From Klebsormidium nitens (Eukaryota > Streptophyta > Klebsormidiophyceae > Klebsormidiales > Klebsormidiaceae): a stretch of DNA of 64,000 bases. A program made the translations under genes and the position numbers. Shown piece by piece: positions 38,800 to 50,700 of this stretch. The notes beneath the pieces were generated by a model. It was given only the letters and a program-made list of their open reading frames with translations, made no database searches and was not told where the DNA came from. The stretch's first letter is position 1; every line of letters begins with the position of its first letter. The stretch lies in contig DF237289.1 in the NCBI GenBank assembly GCA_000708835.1, forward strand, positions 1 through 64,000, read 5' to 3'.

Positions 38800-39560
38800 C
38801 ATCCGTTTTCTCCTTTTGGGCCGCTCGACTGGTGACTTCGAGGCCAGCGAAAAAGCTACCTGGAAGAGAAACCCTGTCTGGGACAGCCAAGAATACTGCT
38901 CAGACAACATGCGGAACGCTTGCAGGTCCTGAATTTCCGGTAAGAGGTGGCGGCCGCAAGGGTGCGGTGGGCAGCCTGGTGGCCATGCCACAACAGCCGG
39001 CATGCCGGGGCAGCCATGTGTAGAGCGGCAGCCAGGACCACTCCGTCAGCTGGCATGGGACGCGCAGAAGATCAAGGAAACGGCAGGCAACGGCACGAAG
39101 CAGGTACCACGTTCACGTCATAATTGTCGGTAAAAGGCAGAGCGTGTTTTGGTGCCGAACCGTGGCTCTAAAAACAACGAGTGCTCGTACAAGAAGGTGA
39201 TCGTGGGGGTTCCAAAGTGGGCTTGACGAAGTGCTGCTAGCTTCCCATGCTGGCCATGCAACGAAGCGGGTGCAGTCGTTCGGGAGCATCTGATTCTATT
39301 CAAGTTGAGACAACTCTGCTCTTTGTAGCTTTGTTGCAGACTGCAGTGAGCAGACCATGCTCGTCGTCACGTTTACCGCTCTTTCAATCAATGCGCGCGG
39401 CCACCTTAATTTCTGCAACCTTTGGGCGGGGCGACGAGGTACTGCCCTCCCGTCCGGGGGCCGATCAAGGCGGGTACGTGCGACACATGTGCGCACCGGG
39501 TGGCCGCTTTGACGTTTGCAGCCGAGAGGGCGATCAACGTCTGCGCCGCACAGGTCAGCT
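38800..39560 (+). pseudogene. Decayed copy of WD40-gene exons 5 and 6
   Basis: Nucleotide similarity to 55.2-55.9 kb runs through both exons and parts of their introns. The exon-5 copy (about 38926-39068) retains TTTCCGG, GAGGTGGCGGCC, CAGCCTGGTGGCCATG and GTGGGACGCGCAG-like words. It has a 23-base insertion that breaks the frame, and the conserved Trp codon of the VWSG motif is TAG. The splice donor after it is lost. The exon-6 copy (about 39425-39552) keeps GACCAAGGCGGGTACGTGCG-like sequence (ATCAAGGCGGGTACGTGCG here) and the end CGCACAG|GTCAG. Intron words such as GCAACGAAGCGG are shared as well, so this arose by DNA duplication, not by retroposition. Upstream WD40 exons and the coiled-coil part are absent. 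Confidence 0.85.
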
Positions 39561-40592
39561 CCAGGACGGCCTAGCCAGTGGACTTGTGTGCGGTGCTTTC
39601 GCAGCCCAAAACGAAGTAAAGATTGCAGACAACTTTCTCGTACGAGCTTGGGTTGAAAAATCATTGAACATAGTAACATGGCGCCTGATTTAGTATCAAA
39701 GTCGTTTGATGCTGGACCTCGACGACGTCTACACCACGAATGGAAGAACGTAAAGACAGAACCGTAAAGTTCAAGATACTCAAGGAGGGGTCTCGAGAGC
39801 CCGAAGAAAGTTCGGGGAAACGGACTTAACCAGGTAGCCAAATTCGCACGAGGCATCCCCAAGCTTCCGTTCTGACACCCCTTCTGTTGTGTCTGCACAA
39901 TCTTGTCAAGGTCGCTGAGATAGTCGAACCTGCCATCAGCCCCACCAGGCCTACTCGGTATTCTCTGGAAAATCTGCTACTGTAGCTACTGAGCTAAGTG
40001 AGCGGCCCCCTAACATAAGGCATGTATACCTGAGTTCCGGACGCTACTGCACACTGCATGTTCTGACACAAACCTTAACCATTTTCAAGTCGAAGGCCGG
40101 CCAAAATCACTTATCATTTCTGAAAGTCTTGCCAGCTCATGAGACTTGTTTTTGTTGAGGGAGCACCTAATGTCTGAGACGGCCCGGCCTTACTAGTACT
40201 GGAGACTTGGGTTCAAACGGCTCCTACGTGAGCGGTCAAGGGCGCTGACATGTCGTCAAGTGGCCCTTGACGTACAGTATATTGCAAGGCAAGTGATTGG
40301 AAAGCCTTGAACCTAGCGGGCGCGCACACACATACAATCTGCTAAGTCGTGCCGGACGCCGAATGCGGAACGTTCCATCTATCATCGATGCGCATGGAAA
40401 TGAGTATATCAAAAGTGCGCAACTCTTAAATTAGCCGCTTTTAAAGCCATGTGTGTGTCCACCTTGAGACGGACCCAATTGAGACAGGTTGTGCGAACGG
40501 AAACAATCTCTTACAGTATATTCGCTAGGCAGGTGAACGGGACGGGACGAGGACGAACAGGGTGCGAACTCATCCGTACAATGAAACAGCGG
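39561..40592. other. Gene-poor spacer with a second tRNA-like sequence
   Basis: No coding exon is supported. The first 100 bases may still be residual intron 6 of the WD40 copy (shared word GCCAGTGGACT). A tRNA-like pair of boxes sits at 39923-39997 (minus strand, listed separately). A lone box-B-like GGGTTCAAAC occurs near 40210 on the plus strand without a box A. Confidence 0.35.
39895..40015 (-). other. tRNA-like / SINE-head-like sequence (box A and box B)
   Basis: On the minus strand TTAGCTCAGTAG (39997-39986) is a near-perfect pol III box A and GGTTCGAC (39930-39923) a near-perfect box B, about 56 bases apart. As with the copy near 38.0 kb, the arms around the boxes do not form a proper cloverleaf, which argues for a SINE head or a dead tRNA gene. 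I cannot define the 3' end or target-site duplications. Confidence 0.4.
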
Positions 40593-43500
40593 CTAGAAGG
40601 ATGAGCCGGCGGGGGTCAGGCGCCCCATCGACTCGTCTCCACTGTTTGGTCGATTTCCCTTCCAATAAGTAGGTGCCTGGCTGCCCGTTATCCGTACGTT
40701 CAAGCCGAACTGACGTGCAAGGATCCAGTCTCGGCACAGCAGTGGTAACACGTGGCTAACTATGAAGAGGGTCAAAGAATGTTGGCCAAAGAACCAGTGC
40801 CGGGGGGGCTTAGGCTTCAGAAGGGTCGCCGCGGCCTGCAGCGGGACAATGAAGAATAGGATTGACAGTTGCCGACGCCACATTGAATCACCGATGAACT
40901 TCAAAAAGAAAAAGTAGATTTTTGAAGATACGTTCCGAAAATTGATTTATGACTTGGAGTATGTTCGAATGTAAAGACGAAATTCTTTACGGTCAGCACA
41001 TGCTTACTCGACAGTTCTAGACTCTCTGTGCATAACTGACTCTACCCGTTGCAAGACGACTTGTCATCGGACCGGTTTGGAGCAAGAGGACAACTCCCCA
41101 GGTTATTTACGCAGATCCTTTCAAGTCGGAGTTACGCCGCATTTCTCGAACAGGTCCCAACCTTCAACCTCGCGGTCCTACTCCCGCTCAGTCGACCCAA
41201 CGTCTCACCTTTTCGGCGAAGACATTTGCCGGCGTCGCGCCTCGCTTGTGCGCGAACACGGCTTTTGTCCGGATTGCCTCCTCGAACGGCGCAAAGTGGC
41301 CGTTTCGATTGAGGTGCTGGCGGCTGGCGTTGTTCTGCCCAAGGTTAGTCTCGACCACCCCCGGATTGATCAGGACCACGTCGACTCCAAACGGCTTCAT
41401 CTCGAGGCGCATGCTGTCGCTCAGGGACTGGATCGCGGCCTTACTCGCGCAATATGCGGCGGTCTGCGCACAAAAGCCATGACGTCAGCATAGCGGTGGG
41501 AAAGCCGTCTGCGCTTAACGCCGTGGCCCATTGTCTCAACGGCTCGGTAAGAGATGATCTGTCGATAAACGTGATGTGCACAGAGTGCTTGGCAGCGGTC
41601 TTGTCAGCAGCGCAGCATGCGGTATTCGAGTCTAACCAGGGCCGTGACGTCAGCGGTGCGGTAAGGTGCACCTAGTCCCGGTACCGTGACAACCACAGTG
41701 CGGGTCTGCCCGCAAAAGCCGCAATGTCCGGAGTGCATCACGTGGCGCTCTGCGACGTACAACAAACGTCGTGGCAGCAGAGAACTCGGCGCTCGATGCA
41801 CGAAGGCTGTAATGTCAGTATCTCCATGCGAGGCTGGCGGGATTCGCCGTAGACGTAATCTTCACAAGAACGGCAGCAGATCTTAAGAAGATTCTTGCTT
41901 GAAGCAGTCTTATTGCCATACCTGTAGCGCTCTAACACAGCCAAGGCCGCCCAACGGTTCTGCTGGACAAGTCAAGAAGTTAGCATTGATTACTTCGCAG
42001 CGGCAAGCCTGATGAGACCTCCGGCTTCCAGACGGATGCGGTCTCTCCGTTTGCTTTCGCTCGAAACGACGCAAGGGTCATTGTGTCCAACACTTTTCCA
42101 ACAAGAAAGTTCGAGGTTGCACGAGATAATCCCAGAAGTATTGGGTAGCTCCAGCTCTCAAATCCGGGTCGAGCTACAATCGTTTTCCTCTGGTCCCGAT
42201 TCTTTAGTTTCTAAAGGGTGCAAGTTCACGATCTCGAGCCAGAGGACCATACTGTAAGGGGCGTGCACGTCTACAGGAGCCTGCGTGCTCGAACCCGAGC
42301 TTTGCTGCCCGCACTCCCCATAAAGCGCTGACTATTCGGATCCCCAGCAAGTCAGCTTCGCTGACAAACCGCGCTAGGTAAAGTCCCTCCGTGATTGGAC
42401 GGTAGGAAAAGACGAAGAAGAGAGTGGAAGTCCGCGTCGGGCAGAAAGTTAAGTAGGCACTCCAGAATTTTCAGCCAGATTGTAAGCCAGAATCCACACA
42501 TCCGGAAATTATGGCGCAACTCTGACTTGAAGAAGTGGTGCGGTGAGGAAAGCATCACTCCTCAAACGGGCATCCTTGGGGAGTCTGCAATCGTGGTTGT
42601 GTCCTTGAACCCTTTTGTTTCAGCACTTTCACGAAGAAATCAATGATGCGACCAATTTATGCAATTTGATTCAGAATCCTGAAAAGTGAGAGTCGCTGAA
42701 GATATCTGGCCTGGCAGGCCCTTCGTGAGGGGTCGCAGAATCACGTCATCATCTGAAGGGTACGAGCAATATAAACGTCCGGTCTCCTCGGATTTGCGTG
42801 ATATCTGGAAAAGAGAGACAGCTCAAAACTGTCTCTTCTGACAGCCCGCACTTCTTCAGCCCTTGGATAAGTATATTCAAATAGGCTCCTGGATCTGACG
42901 CTGAAAGTTTGCACAATCTGCAATGGAGACTTGTGACCACAAACTGGAGAGCCAGGTGGCAAGAAGGTGATCCTCACCCAGGGGGTGGCCATCCATCCAA
43001 CAATGCTGCCAATATTGGCAATCGTGCCCCCCCCCTGCTTCGCCATAATTGGAAAGACGGCCTGGCTGACAGCGACTGTCCCGTACACATTGGTCTCAAA
43101 CAGCTGGCGCATGGCCTCCATTGGGAGGTCCATCAGAGGGCCGACGGCGCCGACGCCCGCGTTGTTGACCTGCAAAGCGGAGTGATTCAGCCAGAGGTCG
43201 TGCGCTTTCTGTGGCTCTGTGCCAATGTTGTAGGAAGATGAGTGCAGACTGTAATGGAAGTTTTGCATTGCTTTTCAGCCACCACCAAGCCCTCAGTGCA
43301 GCAGGCTTCCTTGGAGAGAGAAAGACCTTGGAGGCACGAGCAACTGAAGCACCGATGGAACTAGTGTGCGCCGAGCGCCTAAACCTGACCGGTCAACGTT
43401 GAAACCCTTTCGCTCGACTAAGCAACGCCCTTTCCCCTCAGATTGTCATAAAAGCGCTGTCACTGAAGATGCAACGGTTCTGACAGTGTCTTTTCCCTCC

Positions 43501-44095
43501 TCCTTGAGACAAGGTCACTTGTTACTTGTCAAATGTGAAGAATGTCGAAAGCTTGCATCAAGAAAGAAAAGGGTGTCCGGTAGAACAAGGGAGGAAATCA
43601 ACCCAGAGAAGACATTCAGTTCGTGTCCTCCACGCAGAATCCTACTTAATGCAAAGTCAAAAGACACCACGAACATCACATCTACGACATCAAGTCCATC
43701 ATGCACCAGCCCCCATGGGCAGATTCAAAAGCTCCACCATATCAAGGACCTCTTCTCAGTTTTGAACTTTGATCTCGCAAGGAGACTCTTCTAAAAGCTG
43801 CACTCTCAGTGACATCATATTTCGCACTCGAAGCTCCCTGCTCACGCTCCCTCACCAGAATATCCACCCTGCCCGCTTTTGCCACCACCGTCTCCACACA
43901 GTCCCTTATGGACGCCTCCTCACACACGTCCAGCTGTACCACACAGCACCCAAGCGCCTCCAACTTCGTCATACTCTCCAGCCGCCGCGCGGTGGCAAAG
44001 ACACGGCACCCCCGCTTGAGCAGGGCCTCGCACAAAGCCGCCCCGATACCCCCCTCAGAGCAGCCTGTCACAAGCGCCACCTTGGGGCCGTCCAT
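40593..44095 (-). CDS. Short-chain dehydrogenase/reductase, 4 exons
   Basis: Classical SDR oxidoreductase using NAD(P)(H). Exons on the minus strand: 44095-43856, 43169-42978, 41463-41209, 40835-40593; all phase 0, 309 aa. The start is the ATG at 44095; the frame upstream has only TTG. Motifs: TGCSEGGIG (glycine-rich cofactor loop, residues 10-18), NNAG in VDILVNNAGVG, and the catalytic Ser135 / Tyr148 / Lys152 in IGSIVG and YCASK with canonical 13- and 4-residue spacing. An Arg pair follows beta-2 (ATARR), which in this family usually means NADP preference. After the Rossmann domain, the last exon adds a hydrophobic stretch (about HSLTLFIVSHVLPLLCRDW), typical of the membrane-associated retinol-dehydrogenase / 1-acyl-DHAP-reductase (AYR1-like) group. 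Substrate cannot be read from sequence. Intron 2 is long (1,514 bases) and carries repeated motifs next to its acceptor. Confidence 0.88.
41468..41860. repeat. Degenerate tandem array of about 80-bp units in SDR intron 2
   Basis: A core like CC-TGACGTCAGC-T/G recurs near 41478, 41642, 41721 and 41808, with a weaker version near 41567, giving spacings close to 80 bases or a multiple. Units 1 and 4 also share a preceding CACAAAAGCC / CGCAAAAGCC word. The array abuts the splice acceptor of SDR exon 3 (41463). Degenerate, so the exact borders are uncertain. Confidence 0.4.
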
Positions 44096-46163
44096 ACTAC
44101 ACCAGCTCGGACTCTGACTCACCTCTGGATTCAAAGTGGTGCACAGCTACTTCGGTCTAGCTTGAATCCTTCTATTGCATCTCGCTAAACCGCCCTCTAT
44201 TGAAGAATCCACCTTGAATCTGAACCCCTTGAATCACTTTGACAGTAAGATGATATTGTCAACATCTCAGGGGTGATAGCGCGCTGGCAAGCTACCCGCA
44301 TTGCCTCTGGCAGGCCGAATTCGCGAAGCCTGAGCTGGTGGCAGGTCGAGCTCAACTCGAGCCTAGCTGGCGCCGCATATGACAGGTTCCGGAGAATAGG
44401 GAGCCAGTACTCCTACTAGGAGAATCTCCTTACAGTGACAAATCCAGGGGGACTCCAACGAACCACGACGACTTCTTGGGAGTGCGTGCAGGGATGGCTC
44501 TGCCGAGAAAGGTGATCACGTGCAGCACGCTGGTGCGGCCCGCTCGTACTAGCTACCATCATTTCGCTGTTCAGATTTCCAGTAAAAGTCGACAACGTTG
44601 ACCACTGCGGTAAGCGGCGGCGACCGGACACCGTACCTATCGTCGGAATCGAGCGATAGCGTATGGAACCGATCACCAGGGAACGGTACCAGCCTCAGCC
44701 TCTCACAGTACCTACTAGCTTGTGCTGCTTCATACTACAGTACCTAGTGTTATAACAGACGAACAACCAGACTCCGGAGCGTACGGCCGGTACGCGGTCG
44801 GTGCAACGACGGACGACGGCCGGGGGCGTCAAGGAGTGCGTCGCGCTTCGCGGCGAAACCGGAGGGTCCGTTGGAAAGCCAATCATTCGCCGGGAACTCC
44901 CACATTACCGGTATAGCCATACCCTAATGTACATTGTACAGTGCCTTGAAGTGAGTACTGCCCGGACTACGTACGGCCAGTAGCTGGACTTGGGACGAGC
45001 CTTGATTCACGCGACTCGTGTCATTAGCATGTACCGGCTATTTTTCTTGAGCTACACGCACCAAATGAACCAGATGAAAACATTTGAGTACTCATTCTAC
45101 ATCTAGCCCTCAGTATTAAGGGTGTCACTAAACAGATAGACGTGTCCGTAGAATCGTCGACACGCATTTGGGACCACTAGTAGGTAGTTGCATAAGTACT
45201 GCTTGATGACTGGGCTCTGCTAATCTGAAATCGTCAAAGTGCCCTTCATTAAATGCCTTACACTGAAAGTAGAAAGAACAGGCGAGTGCTTTTGTCTGCA
45301 AACTGAGGCAACCTACTCATCGCACTCAGCACTCTGCAATGGTAACTCCAATGCCGCGCCTCCGTTTATGGTACATTAAAAAATATGTTTAAACGGTAGG
45401 TATTGCACATTCCAATTGCACGCATAATTACGACCGGCACTGGCTTGTAGTAGATAACGGGACACCACAGCGCGTTGAGACCCTCCTAGAGGGTCCGACA
45501 TCTATGACAGGACCTACCTCATGGTGAGGGGTACCACTGTATACGGTATGCTGCCAAGCTGCACATAACTCATCATGAAGATAGGTACCAGACGACCAGA
45601 CGAGTTAGGCGGTTATTTTCACGGCACTGTATTGCAGGACGCTGATTCTAAACTTTAGCAGTGGTACCAGGCACTGGTATTGAGAAATGGCCCCGAAAGG
45701 ATAATTCGCCTAGCTGGCGGAATTGGACCCTGCCAGTGGCATTTTATTCTTTCCGTGCCTCAGATCAATTTCTAAGTGAGTGATTCTCATTTTCTGATGT
45801 TTCTATACCAGCGAATAATTTTCCTGATCATATGTTTACTATAAATGATGATTGCCCCGTAATGCGTCGCCCTGTGATCGTCAGGATTTATAGCTCTTCT
45901 GACCACTTTTCCTTTTGAAAGTGCACAGGCTCTGTCCCCTGTGAGAGCTTGCCCTAAGCAACTGGCTAGTTTACGTTTGCCAGGCTGACGGTAACTCTTC
46001 CAAGCCGCATCAAATGCAAGCGCCGTTAGCGCCGTTCATGATCCTAATACCAGTTGAGTGCACGTTCTCTCACTCATAAGCTGGGCCAAATAGTTGCCAC
46101 TCTCAATTCCACTTGCCAGCACAAGACTGTGAGCACGTTCCTCACGGCAACTCGATGACGCAG
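44096..46163. other. Intergenic region, no gene seen
   Basis: About 2 kb without a supported exon on either strand. It should contain the SDR promoter at its left end. GTAC-rich words (CAGTACCTACTAG near 44705, AGTAGGTAG near 45178, GTAGGTATT near 45395) recall the left end of the window. I looked here for the missing upstream exons of the DUF92 relic that begins at 46164 and found none. Confidence 0.4.
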
Positions 46164-46775
46164 GTGATTCCAACGGGCACCAACGGGGGCGTATGCCCTC
46201 TGGGCACCGCCGCCAGCGCGGCCGGAGGGCTTTTTATTGGCGTCATCTTCCACGCCGTTGGGTTGTAACCACTTGAGCGTCCGAAGCTGAAGGAACAGCG
46301 GTGCAGTGGCGGGCGCTTCCTCTGGCGGCTTTGGCGGAACTGGTCGGGAGCCTCGTGGACAGCCTGATGGGCGTCAGGTTGCAGTACAGCGGGTTGGACG
46401 CCAAGCTTGGGGAGGTGCGTTTGATCTTTCGGAGCGAGTGTGCCCCGGGACTGCGAATTCAGGCTGACTTTTGGCTGGCACTTGTCAAAAGAATTGCCTT
46501 TCTTCTGCTGATATGTACATGAGTAGTCACAGCTTCGGCACAAAAGGAATCCGATTATTTGGAGACTAATTCAAAATTCCTTGAACCAAATTAAATTCTG
46601 CGCTATAGCTCTTGGTCTAAGTATGATAGAAAGCAGTCGACATATGACTCGAGCATCTGCCGTCTCAGGTGGTGCAACACCCGGGCTGCACGTGCTCAAT
46701 AATGAGGGCATTAACTTCGTGGCTTCGGAAGCCACTGCCGCGCTGACTGCAGGCGCATCGGTGCTGATCTTCTGA
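46164..46775 (+). pseudogene. Truncated DUF92 (TMEM19-like) gene relic
   Basis: Three stretches match the C-terminal half of DUF92 membrane proteins (TMEM19 and plant homologues; the distant relative VTE6 phosphorylates phytyl phosphate). They are 46164 to about 46265 (VIPTGTNGGVCPLG...AAGGLFIG), about 46299-46414 (VQWRALPL...GSLVDSLMGVRLQYSGLD) and 46669-46775 (ATPGLHVLNNEGINFVASEA, then stop). The acceptor CGCAG|GTG and the donor GAG|GTGCGT look real. However, I cannot join the three pieces with consistent phases using normal GT-AG sites, and no upstream exons (first two thirds of the family) are visible. I therefore read it as a broken, 5'-truncated copy. A complete gene with small unseen exons or unusual splice sites is the alternative. 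Confidence 0.55.
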
Positions 46776-47702
46776 GATAGACATCTTTACAGGAATCGTT
46801 GATGGATGGCGAGGTGCTAACCGTAACATTGGTGGCCCCATAGCTCAAGGATCATGCAATCCCATGCTATGGTGAGTTATCGGGTGCATCTAGGATGCTG
46901 TGTGATCAAAGGAAATTTCATGCGCGCTCCATCCGCATGGAAACGAGCACCTTGCGCATCGGGAGGCCGTATTCTGTTTGGACCCGTTTCCGACGACGGA
47001 GGACCTATGCATGGCAGGTGTTTGCGTCAACGGGTTCGACTCAACTCGAAGAGCATAGTGCACCTCAGAAGAGGACAATGGTACAGGTATTGTCGAAAGA
47101 CACCGTTCCCAACCGCAAGCCATGTTTCCGCGACAGCAGATTGTGCTGTCAAGCTTGAGACATGCGCGCGAGGCTGGAGACACGCTATAAATGTCCAACA
47201 TGGGGAGAACACGGTCGGGATCCAAGTCCGGTTGAGGCTTCGCCACCGAGCGCTGGGCATACATACCTTTTATCATGGATCACGGCAGTATCTACGCTGG
47301 GCTTAAACGGCCGCTCAGCTGGGCGAATACATAGAAAGCCGGCCGGCCCGGGTCCCGCAATCCATTCGCAATCGGACCAGAACCTCAACTGCTTCTCGTC
47401 TTGCTTCCGGTGAAGATATTTCATTCTGTGCCATTGCACGCCAACCCAGATTCCAGGCCCTCAAACGCGGGACGAACAACAGGTGTTCAGAAGTGGCTCG
47501 GCGCTTTGATATCAACGCTTGGATTAGGCGCGGGTAAGTCCATGCGACTTGGGGCTCTTGGACTTGAGATCCTATGAGGCACAAGACGGGGTCACAGAAG
47601 ATTCCAGATTCTTCGCGTCAGAGCTTGCAAGCTTCTCCGTATAATTCTCAACAGACGACCTTAGTTTGTTGACCCAAACCCCACACAGGTTTGGGTGAAA
47701 CT
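46776..47702. other. Spacer between DUF92 relic and phytol-kinase-type gene
   Basis: No exon is supported. Open frames on both strands (for example 46854-47306 plus, 47315-47584 minus) lack any family motif or splice context. The 3' UTR of the minus-strand kinase gene must end here. Confidence 0.4.
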
Positions 47703-50700
47703 TCAACTGACCTCTGCCAACGGTAACAGCCAATGCCCCAAAACGACCACTGCAAGCGGCACGGTTATGTTATCAACGTCCCGATAAGGGAAGCTCTCAA
47801 CGGCTGCCGCCGCGAAGCTGAGCACGCAAACGAACAGTGCGGCGCCGCAAAGCGACAGCTCCCGATCAAAGTTCCCCCTATAGTTGAAGTACACCTGCGG
47901 GTAGTTTGAAATTTAAATTCTGAGGTCTCAGGTTGTTTCTGTTTCTAGAGACTGCGAGGTTCACAGCGCGCCTGTTTCATGGCAAGCACAAAAGGCATGC
48001 AGCAAGAGGTTGCAGCTTCCAATAACCGTGCGCTTGCCCAGCAATTTCGATCGTGCCACCTCGGAGACGATCGCAAGATTCTTGAGGAGCTGGGCACTTT
48101 GGGAGGTAGCTTGCATCTTTAGGGGAGTACAAGAATACGAGAAAGTTCTCTCAGCAGCTCTGAACAGGATATCACACAAATGGATTCGTTCGCAGAGGTT
48201 GGAATGGCGCCTTTCTGGCGGCTCGCACCCAAATCCACAACGACGTGTGCATTAAACCAAGTGCGAGACCCCGGGTGCGCTCTCGTGCGCCGTACGGGCG
48301 GCCAGCACAACCGTCTCAACAAAACCCAAAGACGATGCTTGTAAGAATAATACCATCGCCTTACCAGAGCTGCCAACCCGAAGACGAAGCTCCCAAGAAA
48401 CATGGCTGACGAGCCGACGTAGGTTTTTGATTGCGACCATGGTAGCTTCGCCCTGCGTTAAATTCAAAGACGCTTCTTAGCTCCTGTTGGCCGGTCAATC
48501 ACAAGAAGAGCTGCTGTTTCAATTGAGCTGCTTCAACTCAGTCATGGGTATGCTTCAAGCTTCCACTTAGCGTCTGAATTCGACTGGACTTTCGAAGGAG
48601 ACAATATTTCTCTCTTTAAGTTTGGCCAACAGCGTGCCGAAGATAAAGTAGGCTGTCCAGATGCATAATACAAAAGAGCACAACTGCGTCTGCGTCTGCG
48701 CTTCCGTTACATGAAGCGGTGACTAACATTTATCTTATAAACTGATCAGGAAAGAAGGAAGTTCCCAAAAAAATATAGGAAAAAGCTCTCTGCTCGTCCC
48801 AAACGAGAAACAATCCGTAGAAGTTTAGTCCGCTAAGCTATGGGGCTGAGCGGCGCCTTGAAGTGAATTCTGCAAGACCCTGCCGTCTGTACGTCATCCA
48901 CATTAGTATTTCCCAAAAAGACACCGGTTCTGAACCTGACCCTTGTTCTGGTAAGAGGCCCGCTGCGAGAGGAACGCGCGTGCTATTGGGTGGTCCGTCA
49001 AGAATCAGATTCTTTCCTAGATGAGGACTCCAAAATAAGCCAGAACACGTTTTCGAAGGCCGCCCACCTTCCATATCTCCTCCCAAGAACCTCCGCCAGG
49101 CCATCGCCCCCGCAGAGCGCCGAGAGCCCCAGCACGCCCAGGGGGGAGTTCCGCCAGAACACGAGCTGCCAGGGCGCGTTTGCAATCTTCAAGCTGGTTT
49201 GCAACCGCCAAGAATTGCAGGTGCTTCGTAACATGACGAGTGAGAGGTCGCATACGAACGGCGGACTTGGGTGAGAAAAGGTCTGAAATTCTGGAAACGG
49301 TGCAAGAAACGGTCGTCGAGAGAAAATTCACCTTGCAGTGTAAAAGAAACTCTCTGCAGGGTACCAATGCTTCGATTCTCGCCTGTATTCTCGGGAGATC
49401 TGGACTGCCCTCTGCACGCAGCGACCTGCCAGCTGACGCGCTCAAACAATTTCGCACTTTCCGGCCCAAGACTAGGAAACATCGTTGCCTCCTTTTCTCC
49501 ACATGCTATTTTCCAAGATATATGCGAAGCTTTTTGCTTCTGAATCGAGAGAGATCAAAGCGCGGCTCCCTGGACAAAGGAGTGGCGCTCACCGTGGCGA
49601 CCAGGAAGACGATGCCGTAGTATAAGGGGCCCCGGAGCATCTCCGCCGGATCGCCTCTTCGGCTCATGGAGGCCACCGCCCGGGGGTCACGGATCACGCC
49701 TGAGCGGCAGAGAGGCCTGACGTCAGCGTCGGTGTCAGCATTGAATCTCAGGAAAAAGTGCGTCACCACAAATAACTTCGTCCTGCTGAAATGAAGTCTT
49801 AGGTTGAGTTTGCCTTGAGCTTTCGTTTGGCCATAGTCAATGCCAATGACGCGGACTGCTTACATCTGCGCAGCTTCGAGAAGAATGTGCAGCGAAGTTT
49901 TAGCATTTCTTAGTAAGTGGATAAGACTCCCTTCCAGCAACATCTCATGCGGACCAAAGAAGGCTCAAACCTCACAGAGCAATTCATGCATCGAACGCGT
50001 AACGACTAGAGCATGCCAATCAGCTGTTGGCAGAACGAAGACTCATTTAGAGCAGCAGTTGGGGCAGCTCGACGGGCCTGGCCAAGCTTCGAGTAAGCGA
50101 AGCCAATACGCCCACCACTGCGTCCCGTCCTATGTTAACCTTTTCCAGGTGAGGGTTGTCTCACCGATCCCAAGGAGGAAGAAGTTTGCGGTGACCAGAA
50201 GGGGCGCCGCTGCTGCAAAGTAGCGCGACTCTGGGGCGTCGCTACAAATAGGGAGGGCGGCAATAAGTGGCGGCACCGATCAGTCGCCGGCAGCATTATG
50301 GAGGGTAGATTTGACGTCGGACGAAGGTGAGAATAGCTCATCAGAGTCTGCCCCAGGAACACCGACCTTTTGGTCTCCGCACGCACACAGACCATCACTC
50401 CGCGTTGCCTGACTAAAGACGGGCATAGAGAAACGAACGGCTCCCAAATGGACGGACTCGAGACCCCAATCTAGTTCCATAGAATCCGTCAGGAGGCGTG
50501 GTCGAAGCAGCAGGGCGTGGCTGCGCACAGCGCACCTGAAAAGATTCCACGTCAGCAGGAAGATGGGGCCCGTGCCGATGTGGATGACCTTCCGACTCAG
50601 TCTCTGTACACGGAACATATCTAGGCCTTCAGAAGGCGGGCTAGGAAGACAGAGGATACGAGGCTCCTCTCTAATGTTGACCTTCCAAGAGCAGCTAAGT

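Noticed and set aside
40195-40235. Possible tRNA on the plus strand (GGGTTCAAAC)
   Set aside because: A lone box-B-like word; no box A and no foldable arms.
44722-44983. Small plus-strand frames considered as missing upstream exons of the DUF92 relic
   Set aside because: No hydrophobic segments and none of the family's N-terminal motifs.
47315-47584. Possible extra C-terminal exon of the phytol-kinase-type gene
   Set aside because: The family normally ends soon after the VPLA block, and the stop at 47703 fits; the frame here has no hydrophobic or conserved segment.
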